Positions 16,362 to 25,057 of a DNA stretch of 44,679 nucleotides are shown piece by piece. Where the stretch lies: the NCBI RefSeq assembly GCF_000756305.1, contig NZ_JRFE01000052.1:55716-100394 (forward strand), written 5' to 3'. Source of the DNA: Myxosarcina sp. GI1. Lineage in GTDB: Bacteria > Cyanobacteriota > Cyanobacteriia > Cyanobacteriales > Xenococcaceae. The notes below the pieces were generated by a model. The model did no database searches. It was not told the DNA's origin and saw only the letters and a program-made list of their open reading frames with translations. The position numbers and the translations under genes were made by a program. Position 1 is the first letter of the stretch; the number at the start of each line of letters is the position of its first letter.

Positions 16362-18638
16362 ATGACTTCAACTACACATATAGAAAACTTAAACCTTAAA
16401 TTGAAAGGTATGAGTTGTGCTTCCTGCGCTAGCAATATTGAAGAAGCAATTCGGGCAGTACCAGGAGTAAGGAAATGTAACGTTAATTTCGGTGCCGAAC
16501 GTGCGGCGATCGAATATAATCCCCAACAAACTAACTTAGAAGCAATTCAGGAAGCGGTAGAAAAAGCAGGCTATTCTTCTTATTCTCTTCAAGAACAGGA
16601 AATGGTAACGGGAGAAGACGACGCAGAAAAAAAGGCTCGTCAGACAGAATCTCGCGATTTGCTGCGGAAGATAATTTTTGGTGGCGTAATTAGCGTTATT
16701 TTAGTCGTTGGTTCTCTGCCAATGATGACGGGGTTAGAAATTCCCTTTATTCATAGCTGGTGGCATAATCCCTGGCTGCAACTAATTCTGACTACTCCCG
16801 TAATGTTTTGGTGTGGTTATCGTTTTTTTAGTGGTGCCTGGAAATCCTTTAAACGTCATGCTGCTACGATGGATACCCTGATTGCTTTGGGTACGAGTGC
16901 GGCGTATTTCTATTCTCTCTTGGCTACTCTGTTTCCTGGCTTTTTTGTCAGTCAGGGTTTGCAGCCAGAAGTATATTATGAAACTGCGGCAGTAGTTATT
17001 ACTTTAATCTTACTGGGGCAATGGTTTGAGAATCGAGCCAGGGGACAAACCTCGGCAGCAATTCGCAAATTGATGGGTTTACAAGCTAAAGATGCCAGGG
17101 TAATTCGTAAGGGACGAGAAATAGAAATTCCCGTTCGCGAAGTTCAAATTGACGACATTGTTATCGTTCGTCCTGGTGAAAAAATTCCCGTCGATGGTGA
17201 AATAACTGAGGGTTCTTCTAGTATCGATGAAGCGATGGTAACGGGGGAAAGCTTACCCGTTAAAAAACAGCCAGGAGATGAAGTAATTGGCGCGACGATT
17301 AATAAAACTGGCAGTTTTAAATTTAAAGCTACCAGAGTCGGTACGGATACGGTTTTGGCGCAAATTGTCAAACTGGTACAGGATGCCCAAGGATCGAAAG
17401 CACCAATTCAAAGATTGGCAGATAAAGTGACGGGTTGGTTCGTTCCCGCAGTTATTGCGATCGCTATTGCTACTTTTGTATTGTGGTTCGTAATTATGGG
17501 TAACGTCTCTTTGGCTTTAATTACTACCGTCGGCGTGTTAATCATTGCCTGTCCCTGTGCTTTGGGTTTGGCTACTCCCACTTCAGTAATGGTCGGAACT
17601 GGTAAGGGTGCAGAAAACGGCATTTTAATCAAAGGTGCAGAGAGTTTAGAAGTAGCACACAAAATTCAAACGGTAGTTTTAGATAAAACTGGTACCATTA
17701 CTCAAGGACAACCGACAGTAACTAATTACGTCACCGTTAGAGGCATTACCGACAGTCAGGAGTTAAAGCTGTTACGATTGGTAGCCGCAGTAGAACGTAA
17801 TTCCGAACATCCTTTAGCTGAAGCGATAGTAAGATACGCTCAGTCGCAGCAGGTAGAATTAATTGAAGCAGAAGACTTTGACGCGATCGCGGGTAGTGGC
17901 GTTAGAGGTGTAGTTTCCGATCGCACCATACAAATCGGTACCCAACGCTGGATGTCGGAGTTGGGTATAAATATAGAGGCTTTACAATCACAAAAAAATA
18001 CTTGGGAAGCGGAAGGCAAAACCGTAGTTTTAATTGCCGTAGATGGGGAAATAGAAGGCATTATGGGGATTGCCGATGCGATTAAACCAGCCTCACCCGA
18101 AGCTGTGAGAGCTTTACGCAAGTTGGATTTAGAAGTAGTGATGCTGACGGGAGACAACCAAAAAACCGCCGAAGCGATCGCCCGTGAAGTAGGCATTGTA
18201 CGCTTCTTTGCCGAGGTTCGCCCCGATAGTAAAGCAGAAAAAATAAAAGAACTACAGCAGGAAGGCAAAATTGTGGCGATGGTGGGAGACGGAATTAATG
18301 ACGCACCTGCTTTAGCTCAAGCCGATGTCGGTATTGCCATCGGTACGGGAACGGATGTGGCGATCGCAGCTTCCGATATTACCCTGATTTCTGGCGAACT
18401 AGAGGGCATCGTCACCGCGATCGAACTAAGTAAGGCAACAATGGCTAATATTCGTCAGAATCTATTTTTTGCCTTTATTTACAATACTCTAGGTATTCCC
18501 ATCGCCGCAGGAATATTGTTCCCCATTTTTGGCTGGCTACTCAACCCAATTATTGCTGGTGCGGCAATGGCGTTTAGTTCGGTTTCGGTGGTAACTAATG
18601 CTCTAAGATTGCGGAATTTTAATAGCTCTAGGCTCTAA
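16362..18638 (+). CDS. copA: Copper-transporting P1B-type ATPase (CopA-like)
   Basis: The 758-residue protein has one N-terminal HMA domain with GMSCASC (C19, C22) and then the P1B membrane core. The transmembrane metal site is CPC (C397-P-C399), the phosphorylation site DKTGT (Asp441), and the nucleotide-domain HP is in SEHPLAEAI. The hinge [22 protein letters not shown] is also present. CPC plus HMA with CxxC indicates Cu(I) transport, driven by ATP hydrolysis. In cyanobacteria related pumps either export copper or load thylakoid plastocyanin (PacS/CtaA). The chaperone-cupredoxin context and MerR promoter favour detoxifying export. The ATG at 16362 lies shortly after a weak AAGAAGA-like SD. 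Confidence 0.95.
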   Translation: MTSTTHIENLNLKLKGMSCASCASNIEEAIRAVPGVRKCNVNFGAERAAIEYNPQQTNLEAIQEAVEKAGYSSYSLQEQEMVTGEDDAEKKARQTESRDLLRKIIFGGVISVILVVGSLPMMTGLEIPFIHSWWHNPWLQLILTTPVMFWCGYRFFSGAWKSFKRHAATMDTLIALGTSAAYFYSLLATLFPGFFVSQGLQPEVYYETAAVVITLILLGQWFENRARGQTSAAIRKLMGLQAKDARVIRKGREIEIPVREVQIDDIVIVRPGEKIPVDGEITEGSSSIDEAMVTGESLPVKKQPGDEVIGATINKTGSFKFKATRVGTDTVLAQIVKLVQDAQGSKAPIQRLADKVTGWFVPAVIAIAIATFVLWFVIMGNVSLALITTVGVLIIACPCALGLATPTSVMVGTGKGAENGILIKGAESLEVAHKIQTVVLDKTGTITQGQPTVTNYVTVRGITDSQELKLLRLVAAVERNSEHPLAEAIVRYAQSQQVELIEAEDFDAIAGSGVRGVVSDRTIQIGTQRWMSELGINIEALQSQKNTWEAEGKTVVLIAVDGEIEGIMGIADAIKPASPEAVRALRKLDLEVVMLTGDNQKTAEAIAREVGIVRFFAEVRPDSKAEKIKELQQEGKIVAMVGDGINDAPALAQADVGIAIGTGTDVAIAASDITLISGELEGIVTAIELSKATMANIRQNLFFAFIYNTLGIPIAAGILFPIFGWLLNPIIAGAAMAFSSVSVVTNALRLRNFNSSRL

Positions 18639-18731
18639 GCTTTAAGCTGTGAGCTATTAGCTATCAGCTTTTAATATGAAATACTTAAATGTTTGCTACA
18701 AAAGGATGTGGATTGGTGACTGGGCAAAGGT

Positions 18732-18766
18732 TCCTAATCCCTAATTCCTAATTCCCGATCCCCAAT
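18732..18766 (+). repeat. Degenerate heptanucleotide array (TCCTAAT-like, x5)
   Basis: Units read TCCTAAT, CCCTAAT, TCCTAAT, TCCCGAT, CCCCAAT. The last unit matches the classic cyanobacterial STRR heptamer CCCCART. The array sits between the copper ATPase and the cupredoxin genes. Confidence 0.8.
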
Positions 18767-18850
18767 TATGTAGCATTCTGTTTTGGAATTGATATAAATA
18801 TGAGCGATCGCGCTCATGAACCCACGCAAATTTCCGAATGGATTGATGTT

Positions 18851-19387
18851 ATGAACAGTAAGAATAAAATTGTTAGCAGTTTGGCAGGATTGGGATTTTT
18901 TTTGGTTTTAATTACCAACAGTGCTTTAGCTCAAAATCCTGAAGTAGAAATGCCTGCTGCGTCTGGAGAACAAACGAGTTTTCAAAAAATAGAACAGCCT
19001 TTAAGCTTAAAACTCGTCGTTGCTTTAGGCGGTTTGGGTTTAATCGGTGCGGAACTTTGGTGGTTTATGTTTAGTAAGACCAAAGCCTCTCAAGCCGTTA
19101 CTCAGAAGGGAATACAAGAAGTAGAAATTGTTGTCGATGGCGGTTACGAACCCAGTTTAGTAGAAGTTGAAGCAGGGCGAAAGGTAAGATTAAACTTCTT
19201 AAGACGCGATCGCAGTAGCTGTTTGGAAAAAGTTTTACTACCAGATTTTCATATCGCTAGAGATCTAACCATCGATCGCGTTACGCCAATAGAATTTACT
19301 CCCACTCAACCTGGAGAATACCCTTTTACCTGCGGCATGAATATGTATCGCGGCACCATAAAAGCGATCGTTTCCCAAACGGAGTGA
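18851..19387 (+). CDS. Membrane-anchored cupredoxin-domain protein
   Basis: From ATG 18851 (178 aa) there is a Sec signal or anchor (MNSKNKIVSSLAGLGFF... ending near ALA), a second hydrophobic segment (LVVALGGLGLIGAELWWFMF), and a C-terminal plastocyanin-like domain. The domain includes EIVVDGGYEPSLVEVEAG and the ligand-bearing PDFHIAR and FTCGMNMYRG, giving His, Cys and Met candidates for a copper site. It probably binds copper in the periplasm or thylakoid lumen and belongs functionally with the chaperone and pump upstream. The frame extends to 18800, but those 17 residues are polar and would bury the signal peptide, so I use the later ATG. Confidence 0.82.
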   Translation: MNSKNKIVSSLAGLGFFLVLITNSALAQNPEVEMPAASGEQTSFQKIEQPLSLKLVVALGGLGLIGAELWWFMFSKTKASQAVTQKGIQEVEIVVDGGYEPSLVEVEAGRKVRLNFLRRDRSSCLEKVLLPDFHIARDLTIDRVTPIEFTPTQPGEYPFTCGMNMYRGTIKAIVSQTE

Positions 19388-19440
19388 CAGATATAGTCGT
19401 TCCAATTAATTTCCTTATGGTTTAAATTATCGTTTCGAGG

Positions 19441-19465
19441 TAATGGGTAATGGGTAATGGGTAAT
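19441..19465 (+). repeat. Heptanucleotide array (TAATGGG x3 plus TAAT)
   Basis: Three exact units and a partial fourth in the spacer between the cupredoxin gene and the convergent MTHFR gene. Confidence 0.85.
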
Positions 19466-19541
19466 AAGGAAATAGGAAGAAAACAGTACATATTTTCCTA
19501 CGGTTTTTATTTGAAATGACTATAAATTAAATCAAATTTTC

Positions 19542-19569
19542 TGCCTTTTGCCTTTTGCCTTTTGCCTTT
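19542..19569 (+). repeat. Heptanucleotide array (TGCCTTT x4)
   Basis: Four exact 7-bp units ending one base before the stop codon of the leftward MTHFR gene. A second, different heptamer array lies 76 bases away in the same spacer. Confidence 0.88.
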
Positions 19570-19570
19570 A

Positions 19571-20464
19571 TTAATTCCAAACTGGCTCAACTCCTGCCAA
19601 ATCTAAAATTTCGGGAATCAATTCTTCTTTTTTGACCGCCATCATGTGAACTCCCGCGCAGAGAGTCTTAGCTAGTTTAACCTGTTCGGCAGCAATTTTC
19701 ATTCCTTCCTGGAGCGGTTCTTTAGCATTTGCCAAGCGTTCTATTGTGGCATCTGGAATATTAACCCCTGGAACATAGTTGTTGATAAACTGAGCATTTT
19801 TGGCTGATTTGAGTAAAAATATGCCCGCCAGAATAGGTTTGTTGTCGATACAGGCAATTTGATTCATAAACTTATCGAGCTTATCAAAATCAGTAATCAT
19901 CTGACTCTGAAAAAATTGCGCTCCCGCTTCTAATTTTTTCTCAAAGCGTTTTTGCAGACCAGACCAACTTTTAAGCTGAGGATCGACAGCCGCACCAGGA
20001 AACAAATTTAAAGGTTCGTCTGGCATAGTTTTATCGTTAAAATCTACGCCGCTGTTTAGTTTGGCAATTAATTTAAGCAGTCGAACCGATTCTAGTTCAA
20101 ATACGGATTTTGACTTTTTATGATCTCCAGCCTTTATCGGATCGCCCGTAAGAGCCAGAATATTGCGTATGCCCAAACCGTAAGCACCCATTAAGTCTGC
20201 CTGTAAGCCAATGCAGTTGCGATCGCGACAGGCTATCTGGCAAATAGGTTCGATGCCGTGCTGTAATAAAATCGTGGAAGCAGCTACAGAAGACATCCGC
20301 AGTACGGCACGACTACCATCGGTAACGTTAACGGCATGAACTCTGCCTTTAAGTTGTTTGGCTACCTCTAGCATTCTGACAGGATTGCCTCCTTTGGGGG
20401 GAGCGACTTCAGCGGTCACTAAAAATTGTCCTTCTGCAACAGCTTGACGAAAGTTTTCGGTCAT
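19571..20464 (-). CDS. metF: Methylenetetrahydrofolate reductase
   Basis: The 297-residue protein has the MTHFR TIM-barrel pattern: FLVTAEVAPPKGGNP at the N-terminus, HAVNVTDGSRAVLRMSS, PICQIACRDRN, and NILALTGDPIKAGDH. The TGDP motif is typical of this flavoprotein family. It reduces 5,10-methylene- to 5-methyl-tetrahydrofolate for methionine synthesis. The form is shorter than the plant/animal enzyme, lacking a regulatory domain, as usual in bacteria. Reading left on the minus strand, it starts at ATG 20464, 159 bases downstream of the trpS stop. Confidence 0.88.
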   Translation of the reverse strand: MTENFRQAVAEGQFLVTAEVAPPKGGNPVRMLEVAKQLKGRVHAVNVTDGSRAVLRMSSVAASTILLQHGIEPICQIACRDRNCIGLQADLMGAYGLGIRNILALTGDPIKAGDHKKSKSVFELESVRLLKLIAKLNSGVDFNDKTMPDEPLNLFPGAAVDPQLKSWSGLQKRFEKKLEAGAQFFQSQMITDFDKLDKFMNQIACIDNKPILAGIFLLKSAKNAQFINNYVPGVNIPDATIERLANAKEPLQEGMKIAAEQVKLAKTLCAGVHMMAVKKEELIPEILDLAGVEPVWN

Positions 20465-20623
20465 ATCGATTGGTTATAAATTAAATTTTTAATTATTGCG
20501 GTATTAAATCTAATGATGGCTAATAGTTGCGATCGCACTTTCTTAGGAAATTTTATATCAGTTATTAATTATTGAGTTTCTATCTTCTTTAATGCACTCA
20601 CCATCTACTGTAAATATGGCACT

Positions 20624-21634
20624 TTACAAAGGTGGTAAATAACCTAAAGCGTCTTTGACTCTAGCTAGAGTTTGATTGGCAACTGAAGCAGCTTTAGCCG
20701 CACCATCCCGCAATACAGAGTCTAGATAATCTTTATTATCCATAATTTCACCATACTTTTCTTGTATGGGTCGCAAAGCTTCAATTGTAGTTTCGGCAAG
20801 CAATGGCTTAAACTGCCCCCATCCCATATCCTGGCATTCGGCAGCTACTTCGGCTTTGGTTTTTCCCGATAAAAGCTGATACAGGCTAAGTAAATTGTGA
20901 CATTCTGGGCGTTCTGGATCGTCAAAGGTCAATCCTTTTATGGGATCGGTTTTACATTTTTTAATTTTTCTTTTAATAACATCGGGAGGATCGAGAATTT
21001 CAATACGGCTTAATTCTGAAGGATCGGATTTAGACATTTTTTTCGTACCGTCTGCCAAACTCATTACCCTCGCACCTTCAGAACGAATTAAAGGATCTGG
21101 CACTTTTAAAATCGGTTCTTTTTTCTTGCCAAATTTATCGTTGATTCTACCTGCAATATCTCTGGTCAATTCTAAATGCTGTTTTTGGTCTTCTCCTACT
21201 GGTACTTTATCGGCATCGTAGAGTAAAATATCTGCTGCCATCAAGACAGGATAATCTAACAAGCCTACTCCCACATTTTCTCCTTGTTTGAGAGCTTTTT
21301 CCTTAAATTGAATCATTCTCTCCAACCAGTTTAAGGGCGTAACGCAGTTGAGCAACCAGGTAAGTTCGCTGTGTGCGCTAACGTGAGACTGCACAAAAAT
21401 TGTCGAGCAATCTAGATCTATACCGCAAGCTAAATAGATCGCAGCCATGTTGTAGGTATTAGCTGCCAGAACTTTAGGATCGTGGGGAACGGTAATAGCG
21501 TGTAGGTCGGCAAAAAAGAAAAAGTTTTCGTAGTGGTGTTGAATTTCTACCCAATTGGCGATCGCACCTAAATAATTACCCAAATGTAACTTACCAGTAG
21601 ACTGAATTCCAGATAAAACTCGCTGTTTACTCAT
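20624..21634 (-). CDS. trpS: Tryptophanyl-tRNA synthetase
   Basis: The 336-residue protein is full length for bacterial TrpS, a class I synthetase charging tRNA-Trp with ATP. It has the HIGH-type motif (TGKLHLGNYLGA, residues ~13-24) and KMSKS (199-203). The tryptophan-site region GLLDYPVLMAADILLYDADKVPVGEDQKQH is also present. The start ATG at 21634 gives the expected N-terminus VLSGIQSTGKLHLG. Nothing is unusual; it is a core housekeeping gene. Confidence 0.97.
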   Translation of the reverse strand: MSKQRVLSGIQSTGKLHLGNYLGAIANWVEIQHHYENFFFFADLHAITVPHDPKVLAANTYNMAAIYLACGIDLDCSTIFVQSHVSAHSELTWLLNCVTPLNWLERMIQFKEKALKQGENVGVGLLDYPVLMAADILLYDADKVPVGEDQKQHLELTRDIAGRINDKFGKKKEPILKVPDPLIRSEGARVMSLADGTKKMSKSDPSELSRIEILDPPDVIKRKIKKCKTDPIKGLTFDDPERPECHNLLSLYQLLSGKTKAEVAAECQDMGWGQFKPLLAETTIEALRPIQEKYGEIMDNKDYLDSVLRDGAAKAASVANQTLARVKDALGYLPPL

Positions 21635-21801
21635 TATTTAAAACTTTGTCCGCTTACGTGCTTGCTGCTGGTTTAGCAACAGATCGGGAAATTCCCACAA
21701 TAAATTAGTATTACACGTTTCGCTCGTTCTCCGATCGCCCTTAGTTTTTGCAGCGCAATTTAAACTAAAATTTGTGGCAAGCCATTTTAACTAACAGCAA
21801 T

Positions 21802-22446
21802 ATGATTTATCTCGATTCGGCAATTGTAGAAGAAGCAAAAATAGCCGTTAGCTTGGGTTGGATAAAAGGCATTACCACCAATCCAACTTTACTGGCAAAA
21901 AGCGATTTAACCCCCGAAGCTACTCTCAAGCAGTTAGCTGCAATTTGTCCTGGAGAACTATATTACCAACTCTGCGCTACTGACTTTGACGGCATGGTGA
22001 TAGAAGGTACAAAGGCTAGAGAAATAATTGGCGAGAAGACGGTACTTAAAATCCCTGCAACAGCTTTGGGCTTTCAAGTAACAGCTTATTTATCCTCAGA
22101 CATTCCCTGTGCGGTGACGGCTATCTACAGTGCTGCACAAACAGCAATTGCAGCAGAAGCAGGGGCAAAATATGCGATCGCTTACGTAAACCGAGCGACA
22201 AGATTTTTAGGAGACGGTTTGGCGTTGGTTAGAGAAATGTCAGAGATTTTAGAAGGTAGCAATACCAAAATTCTCGCCGCCAGTCTTAAATCTTCTGAAG
22301 AAGCTGCCGCTACTTTGAGAGCAGGAGCGCACCATCTTACCATCCCTCTTTCGATTTTACAGCAAATGACGGTTCACGAATTATCAGAAAAAACTGTTGT
22401 AGAGTTTCAGGAAAAGGGCAGAGGAATTAATTTAAAAAAGCTTTAA
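21802..22446 (+). CDS. Transaldolase-like / fructose-6-phosphate aldolase family enzyme
   Basis: From ATG 21802 the protein has 214 residues, the size of the short transaldolase/FSA group. It begins MIYLDSAIVEEAKIAVSLGWIKGITTNPTLLAKS (NPT motif) and has the Schiff-base lysine in TVLKIPATALG (K83). A later block, TKILAASLKSSEEA, is also typical. The enzyme makes or breaks a dihydroxyacetone-containing C-C bond in sugar phosphates; transaldolase and aldolase activities are hard to tell apart by sequence. The frame can open at a GTG at 21772, but the later ATG gives the family N-terminus. It is divergent from trpS. Confidence 0.88.
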   Translation: MIYLDSAIVEEAKIAVSLGWIKGITTNPTLLAKSDLTPEATLKQLAAICPGELYYQLCATDFDGMVIEGTKAREIIGEKTVLKIPATALGFQVTAYLSSDIPCAVTAIYSAAQTAIAAEAGAKYAIAYVNRATRFLGDGLALVREMSEILEGSNTKILAASLKSSEEAAATLRAGAHHLTIPLSILQQMTVHELSEKTVVEFQEKGRGINLKKL

Positions 22447-22581
22447 GCCGTAAGCTAAGAGCTACTGCGAAGCGGTTAAATCTATCTTTAGAAAGATAAT
22501 AAATTCACTCGCCAGAAATGCAAACTTAATAATTATCACTGCTACTTTGAATAAATAAGATTAAACTGCAAATAATAAAAA

Positions 22582-22773
22582 ATGAATACTTTCTGGTTGA
22601 GAATTATTGCTTTTGGACTATTGTTAATGTTGGTGCTAGCTCCATTTGCTGGCTTTGCACCTTTGTTTTTAATTATTTTGGTTGCTGGTGCATTCTGGTT
22701 TTTGGGTTCGATACTACAAGTATTAGTTTTTGGCGAATCAAAATCTCAATCTAGAGATGCGACTAACGAATAG
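22582..22773 (+). CDS. Small two-segment membrane protein
   Basis: The 63-residue protein is almost entirely hydrophobic, with segments at about 5-28 and 28-52 and a short polar tail (GESKSQSRDATNE). I recognise no named family, though small proteins of this form are common and conserved in cyanobacteria. The ATG at 22582 follows an A-rich leader without clear SD. It lies about 135 bases after the transaldolase-like gene, so co-transcription is possible. Confidence 0.65.
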   Translation: MNTFWLRIIAFGLLLMLVLAPFAGFAPLFLIILVAGAFWFLGSILQVLVFGESKSQSRDATNE

Positions 22774-22859
22774 AGCAAATAACCTTCTACCTAAAGCAAC
22801 TGCTCTAAATGTAAAGACGTTTTTTGGAACGTCCCCACACAAATATATAAAAGTTGACG

Positions 22860-23840
22860 CTAAATCTCTCCACCGCCAAAGCCGCTAGCAAAAAGATTGT
22901 TTTCAATCTCGCCAGCAGCATTAGGAAAGACATCCTCGAAACCATCAACTGCTCCTGTTTCTTCTAAAGCACCCCAGGGAGATGCTGCAAATAAAGCATC
23001 GGGATCGATATCCTCACCCATACCTCCGCTATTATCGGTGGTAAAGCGATCGAATTGCCCGTTGAAGTCCCAAGCGTAATCATCATTATCGCTGAACGTA
23101 GAGTTGCCTTCTTCAGTAGGCATCATACCGCTTCCAAGAGAATCTCCTTCCATTGCAGTGGTTTGAGTCTCACTTTCGTCACCGATAGTAGATAAGTTTG
23201 TACCGAGATAATTGTCTTGCTGTCCGTCATCATCGGGCAACTCTAGCAGCAAATTTGTACCGAGCGCAAAAGGCGTTGCTCCGTCTCGCTCGGATAGGCT
23301 TTCTTCAGTAGAAGTTTCGCCGTTGCCATTAATATCTTCTTCGATGACAAAGGTAATGTTCGTACCGACAAGTAGAGGTTCGTTGCTATCGCTCGTAAAG
23401 TTGACTCCAGTTGCCAATTCCTCTTCATTGTTGCCATTGGCAGGACTTGTAACGGCTCCTTCCAAATCCCAGCTATAGTTGTCATCGGCTCTTTCGGCGG
23501 TGGGTGAAGACATCTCTCCGCTATAAAGGGGATTATTATCTATCCTCTCAAGCCAGTCGCGATCGCCATCAATAACTGTAATGTTAGAGCCGAGATAATT
23601 ATCAGAACCATCGAGGTTAATTCCTAACTGCTCTTCTAATAATTGAGCTTCAGCGTAAGTAATGTCGATTGTTAAATTTGTACCTACTGCTAGAGGTTGG
23701 GTTTCTGTATCATAAGTCAGGTTGTTATTTTCAGATGCATCATAATCTAAGGTAGTATTTGTACCGACGAGTAATGGTTCGCTGTTTTCGTATTTTTGCT
23801 CGCCATCACCATTCATAATTTCGTTTGATATTTCTGTCAC
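22860..23840 (-). CDS. Acidic protein with GTN-type internal repeats
   Basis: The 326-residue protein is strongly acidic and rich in Asn, Gly, Asp, Glu and Thr. A short motif recurs at least six times: PLLVGTNTTLDYD, PLAVGTNLTIDIT, YLGSNITVID, PLLVGTNITFVIE, PFALGTNLLLEL and YLGTNLSTI. A longer unit also recurs, ending in DDNYSWDLEG and in DDYAWDFNG. No signal peptide, membrane segment or cysteine is visible. The Asp/Asn-rich stretches (DINGNGE, DGDRD) could bind calcium, which is inference. Similarity to any named family is not evident to me. ATG 23840 has an in-frame extension only of a few codons. Confidence 0.7.
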   Translation of the reverse strand: MTEISNEIMNGDGEQKYENSEPLLVGTNTTLDYDASENNNLTYDTETQPLAVGTNLTIDITYAEAQLLEEQLGINLDGSDNYLGSNITVIDGDRDWLERIDNNPLYSGEMSSPTAERADDNYSWDLEGAVTSPANGNNEEELATGVNFTSDSNEPLLVGTNITFVIEEDINGNGETSTEESLSERDGATPFALGTNLLLELPDDDGQQDNYLGTNLSTIGDESETQTTAMEGDSLGSGMMPTEEGNSTFSDNDDYAWDFNGQFDRFTTDNSGGMGEDIDPDALFAASPWGALEETGAVDGFEDVFPNAAGEIENNLFASGFGGGEI

Positions 23841-23984
23841 CGAGTCGCTCCTCTTTTATTGCGTAGGCTTTCAGCTTCACGGTACAGAAGAACCAGAAGC
23901 CAGACAATCTCTAATATTTAGGAATAATTGTCTTTACTTTCTGAGTTTTCAGTTTTTAAAATTTCGTATTTATCGAACTCACAT

Positions 23985-24419
23985 TTAGTAATTAGGTATA
24001 ACCCACTTAGAAACAAAACCAAAGTACCCAGCGATCGCGCTTGATAGGGCATTCAACCAGACATTGTTACCAAAAATTGGCATCGTACCAAAAAAACTTT
24101 GAGTTATTGGCAACAAACCCATAATCGCTATTAAAGCGTAGCTAATAGCAAAACTGCGATTGTAAAATCTCGCTCCATCTCCTGTTGCAGCAGCAGCAAT
24201 GCCGAATAAGCCCACAGTTATATGGATTAGGTTATGAAGTAGATTGGTGGGAAATAAGCCAAAGAGAAAGCCAAATCCTTGAGAGTAAATATCACCAGCA
24301 CGATAAACATAATAAGTATCGTATTTTTCTGTTGGTAAGGTTAGAAGATTGGGAAAAAATCCTGCAACTCCAATAATTAGGAAGAAAATCCCCAAGCCTA
24401 GCGCACATTTGCGTTGCAT
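23985..24419 (-). CDS. DUF4383 membrane protein, copy 1
   Basis: The 144-residue protein has four likely transmembrane segments (about 5-24, 47-72, 90-108, 118-140). It carries the DUF4383 blocks GFLFGLFPTNLLHNLIHITVGLFGIAAA, FYNRSFAISY, and FFGTMPIFGNNVWLNALSSAIAGYFGF. No function is known for the family. A second copy lies at 29767-30210; the two share the same start (MQR-CALxLGI-FL) and the MPIFGNNVW block. ATG at 24419. Confidence 0.82.
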   Translation of the reverse strand: MQRKCALGLGIFFLIIGVAGFFPNLLTLPTEKYDTYYVYRAGDIYSQGFGFLFGLFPTNLLHNLIHITVGLFGIAAAATGDGARFYNRSFAISYALIAIMGLLPITQSFFGTMPIFGNNVWLNALSSAIAGYFGFVSKWVIPNY

Positions 24420-25057
24420 AGTTAATACCTCTATTTTACTAAGTGCTAAATTATCTATCGAGCAATTTTATTTAAATATTTATAATGTTTTAATTTTGAA
24501 AAAATTGGCAATTGCAACTCAATTTGAGCCGACTTTTTTTAAACACCAATTTCATCAAACTTATTGAAGTCATCAAAGTTTTGGTGTTTAGTATATTAGA
24601 CTGCTAAACTTTTATTTTTAGTAAAAAAGGGAGTTTAAATTTACTATTTACAGATAATCAAACAAATTCTTGATTTCATTAAAGCAAAACTAAAGTCAAT
24701 AGCAAATCTTTCTTTAGTAAGAACTTTATCAAAAAGAAGAGAACTACTGCTCCAAAAACGCAGCAGGGTCGCGACACAATTTAATACAAATCAGTAACGG
24801 CAATTAAATTTTTAGCTATTACCAAAAATAATTCAAAAATAATTAGCGGTTGATAGTAGCAAAAATGCAATCGTCTTTTAAGTTTTGTATTTATTCCTCC
24901 TATTTAAACACCAAAAAGACAAAAAACATCTACTTATTTGCATAGTATTTTAACAAAGTTTATTTTTTGAATTCTATCTTTGTAAAGAAGAAAGTCAGTA
25001 TTTAAATTAGTAAAAATGTAAATACTTTACTACACATTTACATTTTTAAATAATTAA
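24420..25057. other. Long AT-rich divergent regulatory region
   Basis: These 638 bases hold no gene I can support. Near 24540 there is a perfect 10-bp inverted repeat (TAAACACCAA-type arms at 24540-24549 and 24581-24590, 31-base spacer). AAACACCAA occurs once more near 24905. A second strong inverted repeat lies directly before the glycosyltransferase gene. The length and symmetry suggest controlled expression of both flanking genes. Confidence 0.5.
25011..25048 (+). promoter_or_regulatory. Inverted repeat just upstream of the glycosyltransferase start
   Basis: TAAAAATGTAAA (25011-25022) and its exact complement (25037-25048) flank a 14-base spacer, ending nine bases before the ATG at 25058. 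It could be an operator or, in mRNA, a hairpin that covers the ribosome-binding region. No SD is visible outside it. Confidence 0.55.

Noticed and set aside
17840-18268. 142-residue open frame on the minus strand
   Set aside because: It lies entirely opposite the copper ATPase, which has full catalytic motifs; the antisense product is Ser/Ala-rich with no recognisable domain.
18800-18850. Upstream start for the cupredoxin protein
   Set aside because: It would place 17 polar residues before a clear signal peptide; ATG 18851 fits export.
3904-19569. Tandem repeats considered as CRISPR
   Set aside because: Units are 7-9 bp and directly adjacent with no unique spacers; no cas genes are present.
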